Positions 43,748 through 57,185 of a stretch of 64,000 nt of DNA are shown here, one piece after another. This DNA comes from Cryptomeria japonica. Lineage: Eukaryota > Streptophyta > Pinopsida > Cupressales > Cupressaceae. Below the pieces are notes generated by a model that saw only the letters and a program-made list of their open reading frames with translations, was not told where the DNA came from and searched no databases. Every line of letters starts with the position of its first letter. The stretch's first letter is position 1. Location: positions 417,288,757-417,352,756 of the forward strand of contig NC_081415.1 in the NCBI RefSeq assembly GCF_030272615.1, written 5' to 3'. The translations under genes and the position numbers were made by a program.

Positions 43748-46645
43748 TCAATCAAGTGATCCTTCAGGATCGACTCTAACCCGTATTGTGTCAAGTATTG
43801 CCTCATGGTCAGATTCACGAGCTTTTCATAAAATCTTGTTATGAGGTCTACCACGATACTTCATCAAATGAATATTTGTTGCAACAACAAGGTTAGAGAA
43901 ATGAAGAACATGTCTGTGTGTTTCAAAGTACTCAAACAACCAAACATCAAAATTCTTGATAGGTTATCTCTGAAGCCATGTTCTTGACATGACAACAGAC
44001 CCTATTGGGTACTCAATACCCTCTCCGTCAATGATTGTGGTTGTCAATTTTTTTTTTGGCTCAACACAACAACAAAAATAGTAATATTTTCCTTCTTCAT
44101 TGTTCTCTTCTGCAACAATTGCATACACATGACCTGCATTTTATAAAGTGTTAATTAATACCAAAAATAAAGTATGATGTACAACAAAAATTACCAAAAA
44201 GAATACTTGCAAAAAAATTAACTCAAAAAATCACCTGAATCCACTAGGTCAGATACATGGTCAAAATCCATTGATGTCTCCATCTAGCTCAATTGTAGTG
44301 CTTTGGAAATTTTATATGAATCAATGGGAACCAACGGTCTACAAGACCATTTGTCAACCCACTCTTGTGATTCACATTCTTCCCACAAATAATACATGCA
44401 TGAAGAGAAAAAAAATACCATCTGTCTCGTATAAATTACCAGTGAACTTGAATTTGAACTCATAAATGAGTGCATGTCACTCGATCCTACAACTGCACAA
44501 CAATCTAGATAGTTTTCAATGTTAGATTGAGTGATCAACCAAAAATATCTATGAACCATTGAAATACATGGATTACCTAGATCCATCATAGACTTACATC
44601 ATCGCACAATTGTTTTTACATCTATCAACTTAGCACCACCTTTGTACTTCAATTCTTCTCTAGCTAGGGCTCTTTTCACACATGCTCCTGCACCATCGTG
44701 CTCTCCCTTACCATGTCCAGCCTTAGTGAAATTCCAAAAATGTTGTACACCACTTGTCATATGCATCCCTGTCAACCAATAAAACATCCTTGCATTCTAG
44801 AATTGTGCAGTGCAATTATCTGACCATATTAAGTGTCGGTTGTATCGTATGTTCCTTTCCCTTAAACTATCATAGAAAAATTTAAAGCATCCTTGTACAA
44901 ACTCTGATGAATTAGTACGATCATCACTTATGTAGAAGTGATACTCTCTTACAACCTTTCTATCTTCCTCTGTGCTATCATCTGCATGCATGAATGCTAT
45001 GTGTACAAAAATAGAAACTTGTGTAAAGTGATAATACATAGATTCCACTTCATTTTGAGGTTGTAGTGTATAATTTTTAGAGAAATCAATGATAGAGACA
45101 ATGGTGCCAAGAGGAAATGTGTCCTTACATAACTTGAATTGCTCATCTAACCATCGAGCTCTATGTGTATGCATTATATACTCATAAACTAGTTTCTCTT
45201 GAAACATTTTCATAAATTCAGCTACAGATATATCATTTTTCACTAGCTCACGTCTCTTCAAATATTTTCCATCTTTAACTCCATATGTGATTGTCTTGTA
45301 TTTTCTGAAAGAAACTAGTTTCGTACCAATTTCATGTGTGCTCTCCAAATGTATGCATCTTGGTAAACGTTGCAAACCACCACATATAGCACAAGAACCT
45401 TCCAAACAAGGCATCTTATAATAAATGCAACCATCATGTCTATTACATAGCACACTTGAAATAGATTCTCTTACCAACTTAGGAGGTGCTTGTATATTGC
45501 ATTCTTGCAAAACATCTTTAGTGTGAAAAGTAGAACAAATATGACGAAAAAATATCAAAGTGCATGGAAAATTCAATATGCATCCTACAACAACACATGG
45601 TGCGTACATGATTAATCTTAATATAAAAAGGTTTTTCCATTTCAAAAAATCTTTGAGAAATTCTTATTTGAGGAAACTTTTGAAGATATATTTCATAAAA
45701 TTTAGTTTGAGTCATATCCAAATAGTGTTTGGCATGTGGCTCATGATTTGTAGACCCAATTTGTCTTCTAACAACATCTCTTTGGTTGGGCGAAACTCTC
45801 GTGTTGTCATGCCAAAAATTTTCAATTAATGTTCTTAGTGCACCAACAACAGCCTTTTCTTTGCGTGGTAGTCTACCCGAGAATGCCCAAAGAGAATTAT
45901 TGTTAGGTTCCTCTATTTTTTCTTGCATCTTTAATGCTTTACTTAATGTTGTTCTACTAACATTTAATGACTTACTTGTTTTGCTTATCAAACGATCTTT
46001 TTTTATTTTCTTGCTCATTATGGTTGATGTAATGACACATCGAGTAGCATTAGAATCTTTAGTATGTGATTTTGAACCAATAGCTTGATATGCATCAAAT
46101 ATATTTCTCACAATAGTTCTTTCACTGTTAGTTTTAGATGATCTTAGGCCTATAATTTTCATTGTCTCTCTAAAATTCAAATTTTAAATCATTTTAACAA
46201 TTAATTGACATCTTGCGGTTCGGTTTAAGTTTTCAAAATAGTTTTGCCATATTCTTTTAACCATTCTCCTACAAGTTCGTTCATTCATTTTATTGGGCAT
46301 TGGCTTCAATATATTCTCATCAATGTCAATTAGATACTTTGGTTTCCTACGAATGATTCTAGGAGGTGTTAACATCGGTCCATTATGTACATTCAATTCA
46401 TCAGATAGAGAAGGTGTATGTTCATCATTTAATTGATTATTCAATGTGGTATCTTCTTCAATTGCATTAGGTTCATACGGTAAATCAAATTTCTCTTCTT
46501 CAATTGCATTAGGTGCATTATGTTCGTTTGGTAAATTGAATTGAGATGTTGAGGATGACATACCTTCTTCTCCCATTGTTCTTATGTCACATAATTTCTT
46601 CATATGTTGCCTTTGTCTTTCCTTTTCAACCTCTCGTTGTTCCAT
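43748..46645 (-). pseudogene. Transposase-like protein with VSIIDFSKNYT and HGKGEHDGAG motifs
   Basis: From ATG at 46645 the frame runs about 2.4 kb with nonsense changes (46186, 44797, 44599) and one frameshift near 45560. An intron (44234-44134, CAG|GTGATT to ATGCAG|G) precedes a last exon ending at 43748. Parts in order: an acidic N-terminus; a basic domain with CRRMVKRIWQNYFENLNRTA; a helical part with SKSLNVSRTTLSKAL; a Cys-rich segment (GCIYYKMPCLEGSCAICGGL); then TIVSIIDFSKNYTLQPQNEV, REYHFYISDDRTNSSEFVQG, LIWSDNCTAQF, and FTKAGHGKGEHDGAGACVKR. Spaced Asp residues in VSIIDFSKNY and IWSDNC, and the HGKG-x-x-DG-x-G-x-x-VKR box, resemble a group of uncharacterised, transposase-like animal proteins known to me (VDFSENY, SDG-x-x-QFK, HGK-x-x-DG). 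The last exon has YPIGSVVMSRTWLQ, a possible chromatin-reader-like fold. The transposase role is inferred. Confidence 0.6.
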
Positions 46646-46688
46646 TATTCCTCACTTGTTCTTTCCCATGGTTGATATCGGTTGTCCT

Positions 46689-46910
46689 AAATAGAATCAT
46701 ATTACATATATAGGTAAACAAAAGTTCATAAACAAACAAATAACCATAAATATGCATCTTATCACTATTTTTTGGAATCAAACTATTAAACAATCACAAT
46801 ACTATTGACAAAACTAATAAGAACAACAATTCAATTATTTGAAATCATGCAAAAACAAAAAAATCACTTACTTCTATGTATAAAACAGTGATAGAAGTGC
46901 AGACACAGTT
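46689..46910 (-). other. Leader exon and leader intron of the transposase-like gene
   Basis: On the minus strand GTGTCTGCACTTCTATCAC leads to the donor ATAGAA|GTAAGTGAT (about 46870), and an acceptor TATTTAG lies near 46689, about 40 bp before the start codon. A closely similar leader, GTGTCTGCACTTCTATAGAA followed by TAAGTGG, is found at 63152-63120 joined to 50432, split by the Tat element. Confidence 0.55.
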
Positions 46911-46959
46911 CCAATGGGGCCTTCAACGACCTCAAAAACTTCTTTTGAGGTCGTTGAGG

Positions 46960-47254
46960 CTCATGGGCAACTAAAACTATGTCTATGTACCGTGTACGCA
47001 CTAAATTAATAACCATGTGCATGCTTTTAGTCCATAAAATGTTGGCAAGCCCAATGATATTTTTTCCCCATTCTATACTAATAAGTAGCATGTATGCACT
47101 CCTAAGCCTAAAAAATGTTATCATAGGGTAGCGAATAATGGGCTTAGTACCCCGTACGCGCTTACAATTAATAAGTTCCGCGTACACGCTCCTACGCCTC
47201 AAAAAAGATATGGCAGGGTAGTGAACTAATAGGTTCAATACCTCGTACGTGCTA
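46960..47254. repeat. Right GTACGCG-rich subterminal array
   Basis: Contains GTACCGTGTACGCACT, CCCCGTACGCGCTT, CCGCGTACACGCTCC and CCTCGTACGTGCTA, spaced by AGGGTAGCGAATAATGGGC and AGGGTAGTGAACTAATAGG. It is the inverted counterpart of the left array at 30477. Confidence 0.7.
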
Positions 47255-47274
47255 TTGGTAGTAGAAAAAATATG

Positions 47275-47640
47275 AATGAAAAGGGAGGGAGGGAGGGAGA
47301 GAGAGAGAGGGAGAGGGGGGAGAGTAGGGGGGAGGGAGAGAGGAGGGGGGGTGGAAGGGAAGGAGGGAGAGAGGGAGAGGAGAGGGGGGAGGGAGAGGAG
47401 AGGGGGGAGGGAGGGGAGGGAGAAGTAGAGAGAAAGGAGGGGAGGAGGGCAAGGAAGAGAGAGAGAGGGAAGGAGGGAGAGGGAGAGAGAGGGAGAGAGA
47501 GGGAGGGGGGAGGGAAGGTAGAGAGAGGGAGAGAGGTAGAGAGAGGGAGGGGGGAGGGAAGGTAGAGAGAGGGAGAGAGAGAGAGAGAGAAAGGGAGAGG
47601 GAGAGAGGGAGTGAAGAAGGAGGGGGGAGGGAGAGGAAGA
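47275..47640. repeat. GA-rich microsatellite tract
   Basis: GAGAGGGAGG-type purine tract of about 365 bp. The long Ser/Leu/Pro and Glu/Arg/Gly frames across it (for example 46864-47679) are not genes. Confidence 0.95.
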
Positions 47641-49945
<2,305 letters not shown>

Positions 49946-50225
49946 CACACTTGATTTCTTTCATGGGCATGTACCATTCCAAGCCTTTTGACAAGTGATG
50001 ATCATCATATATTACCACTGCCATGCATACAACAAACTTTAATTTCTTTAGGTGATAGGCGTTGTGTAACAACATGGGAACTCTTGCATACCCACCACTA
50101 TCATTCTCTAAGACATCATCTGTGTTACTCTCCCTCTTTCTCTTCCTACCGATTGTTTCCTTCTGAAAAACAAATTGTAGGTACTCTGACTCATCATGTT
50201 GCTTTGTTGACACTATTTTCCACAT
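49946..50225 (-). CDS. Unrecognised exon-like open frame
   Basis: On the minus strand, MWKIVSTKQHDESEYLQFVF leads to a basic KETIGRKRKRESN and then YARVPMLLHNAYHLKKLKFV, and stops making sense at the edge of the threefold repeat. The composition is protein-like (mixed residues, basic cluster) and it lies downstream of the duplicated leader sequence now split by the Tat element. No family was recognised. Confidence 0.35.
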
Positions 50226-50432
50226 CTGCTCTACTCATTAAAAACACATTCGAGAAGAATATTGTTGTAGGTTTCCTTGTTTGTCATTGTAATGCACCCA
50301 TGGTTCAATTTCAAACCCTATTCTTCCTATTCAATATACACACGCAAATCCATCAATCAATTTTCTTAGGAGAGCATACATGATAAAAATCAAAGAGGAA
50401 GTTGCAAATAAGAAATAAATCCACTTACTTCT

Positions 50433-52085
50433 TGTGTGAGGGAAAAAGCGAGACTAGGTTATCATGCCCTAATCCTACCTTTTGACACACATTACGGAAC
50501 ACGAAAGAGCCTAGAGGTATCACACAATTGGCTACTTCTTTTTGTGAAAGAGAGAGCCATGGGCTACCTATTAGGATTTCTATTCCTTTGTTGTATTTGA
50601 AAGGTAAGATTATGCAAGTTCAATTCCTAACCCTAAAATGCAAGTATGAGCTAACAACAAGATTGCAGAATTGAACTTAAACAATGGAAAGCTGTAAACA
50701 CAAGGATAAAACAAGAATGCAGATGCGTACCCGGAGTCAAAATTTGACTGAAAATGTTTGGGCGAGGGCGCGGGTGCCACTGTCCTGATTCTGTCTCGGA
50801 ACTGCACCTGAAATTGTTGTTTTGCACTCTGGAAAATTGTCTGAAATGCTGTCTGTCAGGAGGACCAGGGCGCCCAGTGCCTCTGTCCCAGGGACCAAGG
50901 CACCCAACACCCCTGTCCTGATAGGACTAGGGCACCCCACGCCCCTATCCTGGTATTTTGCTCTGCAATTTGGTGTGGGGTGCTGTCTCGACCTGCTTTT
51001 TCCGGATCTGCAACCTGCGGCGTCGTCCGAGTCTCGAAACCTGCACTTATATCTGAAAAAGGTGTTTGGGCGGCTATATAGGGTTTTTCCTTAGTCAAAC
51101 CCCCGCTTTGGTGATTTCCACCTCCACGAATAGCCAAGTTGTATTGTAAAAGTAATGTGTGTGCAGACCTTGTGTGTGTGCAAGATCTAAAATGCAAGCA
51201 AACTAGAGCAACCTAGAAAGTAAACCCTAATTGCTTGTTAATGATAATGTAAATGCTCTAAATCAAGATGCAAAGTGATCTAAAGCATGAATAAATGAGA
51301 TATTGAAGCTTATGCAAAGACATGAAAACAACATGAAATCATACCCAACCCCCAAGGGAGGGGTACAAGCCAATCTTCAGTCGGTAATCTCCTATTGTTC
51401 TTCAATGTCTTCCAAGCCCTAAATGGATGAATGGAATTGATAAATGCTTGATAGAGGGATGTTGAATGTTGTTGAAGTCTTCAAAGATCTGCTCTTTCGC
51501 TGCATATGAGGTTCCTGAAAACAAAATTCCCATCCCTTCAAATGAAGAAAGAGAGCTCTTATGTATGAAACCCTAGGTCGCAATTTTGTCTTTTGGCCAA
51601 CCTAGAGATTGAATCTCCCACCAATTTCTTGGGGTTAAGCTTTATTTTATGATTGGATCGTGCTCCTAAAATTTTGGGAAAAATGTCCGGGACCGTGTGC
51701 ACTCCGGGCGCCACGGTCCCGACAACTTTTCACCAAATTTTCAGGGCCGTTAGATATGATGATTTTAGAGAGAATCCCGAAGTTACAGGTGATTTCGAGA
51801 TGTTTTAACCCCCGAAATCAAGCCCCCAAGTTCAAATTAGGACTTAATTAGGGTTTTCGATTAGATGATGCATTGGAGGAATCACATGAAAAGGGGCACA
51901 CTTTACTGAAAGGGCCCGACTTTATGATGTGAAGGATGATGAAATAGGACCTTAGACCTAATTAATTTGATTAATTAAGTGCTAAAGGGGAAATGTAATG
52001 CAAAATGCAACTGCGCCAAGGCGGGTGCTAAACTAGGTGTTAAATTGTACTGCTTTAGCAAGTGCGTACAATTTATGACATTACA
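50433..52085 (-). repeat. 3' LTR of the Tat element
   Basis: On the plus strand it begins TGTGTGAGGGAAAAAGCGAG and ends ATGACATTACA. It includes a GC-rich stretch with repeated GGACCAGGGCGCCC-like units (50860-50960). It matches 61462-63119 throughout. Confidence 0.95.
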
Positions 52086-52101
52086 TTTAGCCCCCACTTT
52101 A
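52086..52101 (-). promoter_or_regulatory. Polypurine tract of the Tat element
   Basis: On the minus strand AAAGTGGGGGCTAAA directly precedes the LTR start TGTAATGTC. Confidence 0.85.
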
Positions 52102-52666
52102 GCGGTCATATGAGTCCTACGTGCATATGCAAGCTAAAGTATAGAATGTAAACATCATTTGAAAAAGGATATATCCATAAGTTGTCGGACGAAGCCCCCA
52201 GCGGTATCTACAGTACACAGTCAGGAACCGCACCCTACAAAACACACGTTAGATCACAAAATCACCTAATGCTTACTAAGAAAGGTGATGAAATTTGTGA
52301 GTAGCTATATGCCCCCCCCTATTTCGGCTTTCTTATTAGGGAGGTGAAACAGGGTAGCATGTTTACTTACGACAAATTGTGTAATAGAGTATTGATGAGG
52401 GGTGTTCACTAAAAAGGCTTCATCAGAGCACTTTTTGGAACATCCCGAGAGTAGGGGAATGAAAATACAATTCCTACACAACAAACGGTTTGAAAATCGC
52501 ATCTCCCAAACTCAAGTTATGATGAAATGAGTGATAGAGGAAAATTAGGGTTTTGAAAGTAAATGTAAAAGAATGAAAGTATATACCTTTGAAAGTGACA
52601 TTTGCATTTGTCACTTTGTTGATTCTGAGTATTGTCTATTGCAGCGAAGCCCACATAGCCATCATC

Positions 52667-55140
52667 ATGCCTTCACGATGACCAGAGCATCCCACGAGGA
52701 TTGAGATCCTGCGACAGGCCGTGATCGACGACGAGCCACTGGACGAGGTGAGTTGACTGAACGTTGACTTTTGATTTTCTGCATTTGACTTTTTGTGATC
52801 ATTTGCGGGCCCTGGAACCCGACCGTGGGTCCCACACAAGGTGCCATGGACCCTGTGGGGCGCCATGGTCCCCTCAGGGCACCATGGTCCCTTCAGGGCG
52901 CCATGGTCCTTGACAGGGCGCCATGGTCCCAATCAGGACTTGGCGAGAGATGCCAGGGTTAGCATACGATGTTTGACAATTTGCATGAATGATTTTTGAT
53001 GATTGAGTACTGATTATAGTTATGTTTTTGTGATGCAGGGTCTCCCATACATGAGAGAGCACACGGCGGGGCAGATTCTTCGCAGTTTGCGAGATCAGAT
53101 TCCCCGACTTACTCAGGCAGAGAGAGACACATTGTCGATAGTAGGTTTGTGGTCTATGATTCTTATGCCAGCCATCCGATTTCATCCCGCGATGCTGATG
53201 GCACTCATGGAGCGATGGGACCCTGACACATGCATGTTCCAGCTTCCAATAGGGGAGATGACGGTGACACTTGAGGATGTGTACCGCATTCTTTGCCTAC
53301 CGATCAGAGGAGCTACCGTGACATATGCAACCGATCGGTCAGTAGAGGATCATCAGAGGGAGCAGGTATATTGCATAGGGAGAGTCATATCGAGTGAGAT
53401 GAGAGGTCGTATCATGGTCAGCTGGCTCTTACATCCTACAAGAGAGGTGCCCCTCATGAGACATCTTATGATAGCCATCATTGCACTAGCTGTCTGCCCT
53501 AACGGGCGAGGTACACACATGCATGGGGGTCTCACATGGTGCATCAGGACTATGGAGAGACACAGGAGAGTATATGCCTAGGGTCGGAGTATGCTTGCAC
53601 ATCTCTATCACGACCTTGAGGAGTATGTTTTCGAACAGGGTTGCAGCTTGATGACATGCACACTTCTGCAGGTGTGGATATTTGAGCACTTTACATGCAC
53701 CAGGCCTGTCAGCTATCTGATGAGTACGGCTAGCGAGTGACCTAGGGTATTTGCTTATCCACTTACCAGCGAGTGGAGATTTGGAGATCTATTGTATTGG
53801 AGAGTGATAGTTGACAGATTGACAGCTGAGGTGATCATGTGGAGACCATATCTGCGGATGCACAGATGGGATGGGATGGAGAGACAGTTAGCATGCCTAC
53901 AGAGGAACTGCCTACTGAGAGGACGATATCCCCACATCATAGTCCCATTCTACTTTGACCGAGTACGGAGGCAGTTTGGGCTAGAGCAGTGTGTTCCAGC
54001 CGATGTGCCCATCTACACTCGACACTCCCGAGTCCTTCCCAGACCCAGAGCAGTAGCGAGACCGACGATAGACGATATTGAGATCATAGTTATGGAGGGG
54101 TCCAACCAAGATGTGGTCACTGATTATGCTGCAGACCCCGGGGCACAACGCAGGTATCATTCCTGGTTTATGAGATCATACCCAGGGCCTATCTTTCCAC
54201 CAAATCACCCGACAGGCCATCCAGGTCCATGGAGGCATGGAGATCGAGATGAGGATCAGGGATCCAGATCGAATGAGCCAGAGGAGGGAGAGGATCATGA
54301 GGAGGCAGGAGGTCCTGGTCTGCCTATAGGAGATCAGCCTAGTGCCGAGGAGGAGGAGGACGAGGATGACGACGAGGAGGAGAGAGATGATGATGAGGAG
54401 AACGAGGATACAGATGAGGATGGGGATGATGAGGAGGAGGAGGATAGAGATGATGAGGAGGGGTCAGATGCTGCTCCCCACCATTTAGGAGATGATACCA
54501 TAGCCCTGGATCCTCCTCTTATTCCCCAAAAGGGGGAACACGAGGCGCTATGGAGACCTGCACCTATTGTGCACAGATCGCTCGAGCGTGGGGAGCCTAG
54601 TAGTTCCCAGTCACAGATGCTACCATATCACGATCCCTACTGGTGTGAGGGAGATCCAGGTATAGTAGGTTTATATTGATTGATTGATGTTTTGATGATA
54701 TAAAATGGTACTAACACAAAATCTGTTCCACTGCTACAGCTAATGTGTAGGAGTGGCGCTCCTTGATCTAGCAAGCAGTGACAGATATCTCTACGATAGC
54801 GCAGATCCCTAGTTCCTCATAGGTTGCTTATAGACCTCAAGGGAACGCGGGTCGGGATGATGATTTGTTTTCTCCATTCTGAGTACAGGTAGAGATATGG
54901 AGGGAGAGAGAGTGAGCTCTATCAGAGGACCTTCAGCGAGCACAGCGTGATCTAGCAGCAGCTCAGGCCGAGGCTACCTTGTATCACGCTATCCTTATGG
55001 ATAGGGATCGTAGGAGTTCCTCTCGGAGCCATTCACGATCTATATCACGGTATACGCCTATGGGTCCACCTGCACAACCGGATCAGGAGGGAGCATCTAG
55101 TCATCACTCTCTGGCCACTAGCCCTAGGGATAGAGGATGA
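52667..55140 (+). pseudogene. Antisense plant mobile domain (PMD, MAIN-like) gene in the Tat element
   Basis: Exon 1 (52667-52747) encodes MPSR, a stop, then PEHPTRIEILRQAVIDDE, ending GACGAG|GTGAGT. Exon 2 starts at 53039 (GATGCAG|GG) with GLPYMREHTAGQILRSLRDQ, then WSMILMPAIRFHPAMLMALM, ERWDPDTCMFQLPIGEMTVT, and LEDVYRILCLPIRG. The E-RW-P-T-F-LP-GEMT-TLEDV-LGLPI order is the signature of the aminotransferase-like plant mobile domain of MAIN/MAIL1 and related transposon proteins. A Glu/Asp-rich tail (54330-54460) follows, then a last exon (54740-55140) with an SRSHSRSISRY segment. Stops at 52679, 53579 and about 53738, and several in the last exon, fit C-to-T changes at Arg, Gln or Trp codons. 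It runs tail to tail with pol. Confidence 0.85.
52840..52935. repeat. GGGCGCCATGGTCC minisatellite
   Basis: About five copies of a 17-20 bp unit (CAGGGCGCCATGGTCCCT type) lie inside the intron of the antisense gene. Similar GGCGCC-containing units occur in the LTRs. Confidence 0.85.
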
Positions 55141-55739
55141 TTTTATGATGTAGGGTAGGTCATATTTTGGGTGTATAGGGACCTACCTTTGTATATTGGT
55201 CCACATATATATATATATACACATGCTTCTTTGTTTCAAACGTGTTATCTTTAATGCCTAAACAATGTGTATTGTGATTAAAGTTAATACATTTGGTAAA
55301 TGTACATGTATGTTCCAAATTTAATTTCCATGTGATTGATTTCTCAATGCTCCATGATTAAATTGATACATGTGTGGCTTAATTAAAATATTTGATCAAG
55401 TACTATATTGATGATAAGGAAGAAAGTATGTATTAAGCCTACAAATCATATAACCAATGTGATTTAATTTGAATTTAAACACAACATGACATGATTCAAC
55501 TTAACACATAAAAACATTGTATAATATGTCAACATAATGAAAATGTAAATCTTTTGTAATTTACTTAAATGAATTCAAGACAAACCATAAAGTAAAGACA
55601 CATGCTTGTCAGGAACGAAGCAATATAGATTAAACAAAACATCATTTAATTCTATTTGCTCTAATCAAAGATATGTTAACATATTATCCAATTTTGAAGA
55701 AGTGAGAAAGGAAATAGATAAATGATAAGGAATGAGGCA
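55141..55739. other. Spacer between the antisense gene and the end of pol
   Basis: AT-rich, with a short (TA)n at 55207-55221. It is the shared 3' flank of the two converging genes; no ORF is supported. Confidence 0.5.
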
Positions 55740-57137
55740 TTAAGCATAGTATCTACGCAAGTGCATAGTGTTTATAGGGTCTTTAAGAGGCATACCGTCT
55801 ACATCCGCTATTTTGTAAGCACCTGATCCATAATCTTCAATAACGATATACGGTCCAAGCCAATTAGGACTGAATTTTCCCTTTTCTTTAGGTAAGGCAT
55901 TCACATTGCGCTGATTCTCATAGAGCACTAAGTCACCCACTGAGAAGGAACGTTGAATAACCTTATCATTATAGCTTCATTGTAGAGTTTTGTGATACGC
56001 TTGAATATGCTCAAGAGCATTTATACGTTGTTCATCAAGCATCTCAAGCTGTTGAAGTCTTTGTTCTCTATAGGAGTCATCATCTATTATACCTTTGAGA
56101 GAAACTCTAAGTGATGGAATCTCTAATTCTAAAGGCATAATAGCATCAGCACCATAAACAAGATTATAAGGAGTAGTTCCCGTGGCAATTCGTACACTCG
56201 TTCGGTAGGCCCAAAGAGCATAGATTAGCTGAGTACTCCAATCCTTATCATGCTTGTTCACGGTTTTGCGAAGAATTTGTTCGATTATTTTATTGGATGA
56301 TTCGGCTTGACCATTTGATTGAGGATAGTATGGTGTAGAAAATCGATGTTTAATATGATATTTCTCGAGGAATTGCTTCACGTCTTTATTCTTAAATGAT
56401 GTCCCATTATCAGAGATTATAGTGGAAGGTATCCCAAATCGAGAAATAATGTTTTCTAGAAGAAATCGACAAATCACTTCGGCTGTAGTGGAGCGAAGAG
56501 GAACAGCTTCTACCCACTTTGTAAAGTAATCTGTTGCGGTTATAATGAAAATATGTCCTTGAGATGAAGGAGGGGAGATTTTACCAATAAGATCCAGCCC
56601 CCATGCAGAGAAAGGCCAAGAAGCTACCTGAGAACGGAGTTCTTGGGCAGAAGCATGAATCAAATTATTGTGTTGTTGACATTGATGACATTTCTTAACA
56701 AATGAAAAAGAATCCTGCTGCATAGTTTGCCAATAATATCCCATACGAAGTAATCTTTGAACCAAGGATTTACCTCCAAAATGCCCCCCACAGGCACCTG
56801 AATGCGCCTCTTCAAGAGCAATAGGGATTTCTGATTTGTTAAGACAGCGAAGGAGAAGACCGTTATAACCCCTTCGGTAAAGAACATTAGAAAGAATGAT
56901 ATACCTAGCAGACAACTTGCGAACTCTAGCCCTGGTGTTCCTATTAGCGGAATCAGGAAAGGTACCATCAGTCAAGTATCTTACGATATGTGAGTACCAT
57001 TCATCTGAGTCTATGAAGTCGCAACATGTCACCAGGCTGGAATCATCTACAATAGCTGGAGAAGTAAGGTTGTGAATAACAAATTTAAGATCAACCACAG
57101 GGTCCTCTAAAGATACAAGAGAAGCCACACATGTCAT
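55740..57137 (-). CDS. Tat integrase
   Basis: This continues the pol frame. H2C2 zinc-binding part: HSGACGGHFGGKSLVQRLLR then KKCHQCQQHNN. Catalytic core: WGLDLIGKISPPSSQGHIFI with the first Asp, STIISDNGTSFKNKDVKQFL with the second, and YYPQSNGQAESSNKIIEQIL with the Glu, fitting D,D-35-E. C-terminal part: FSVGDLVLYENQRN, then KFSPNWLGPYIVIEDYGSGA and YKIADVDG, then MHLRRYYA. No chromodomain is seen, consistent with Tat. A TGA at about 55974 (LQ-stop-SYNDK, Arg codon expected) splits it. It is the best-preserved enzyme of the element. Confidence 0.95.
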
Positions 57138-57185
57138 TGCGTCCGCATGTCGATTATCTTTTCAAGGAACAGGTTCTATGGTGTA

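Larger units (their letters stand above)
30477..47254. mobile_element. Candidate two-gene DNA transposon of unassigned superfamily
   Basis: The left limit TAGCACGTACGTGG (30477) and the right limit read inward as TAGCACGTACGAGG (47254) form short inverted repeats. Both are followed by arrays rich in GTACGCG or GTACACG. A plus-strand gene (30815-33416) next to the left array and a minus-strand gene (46645-43748) next to the right array converge, as in Mutator- or CACTA-like layouts. The right gene encodes a protein with transposase-like acidic motifs. A LINE and a satellite array lie between them. No target duplication could be seen at these limits, so the exact ends, and whether both genes belong to one element, are inference. 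Confidence 0.45.

Noticed and set aside
50856-51197. Frames within the Tat LTRs (also 61639-62227)
   Set aside because: They occur in both LTRs, have no gag or pol motif, and the GC-rich part is made of short repeats.
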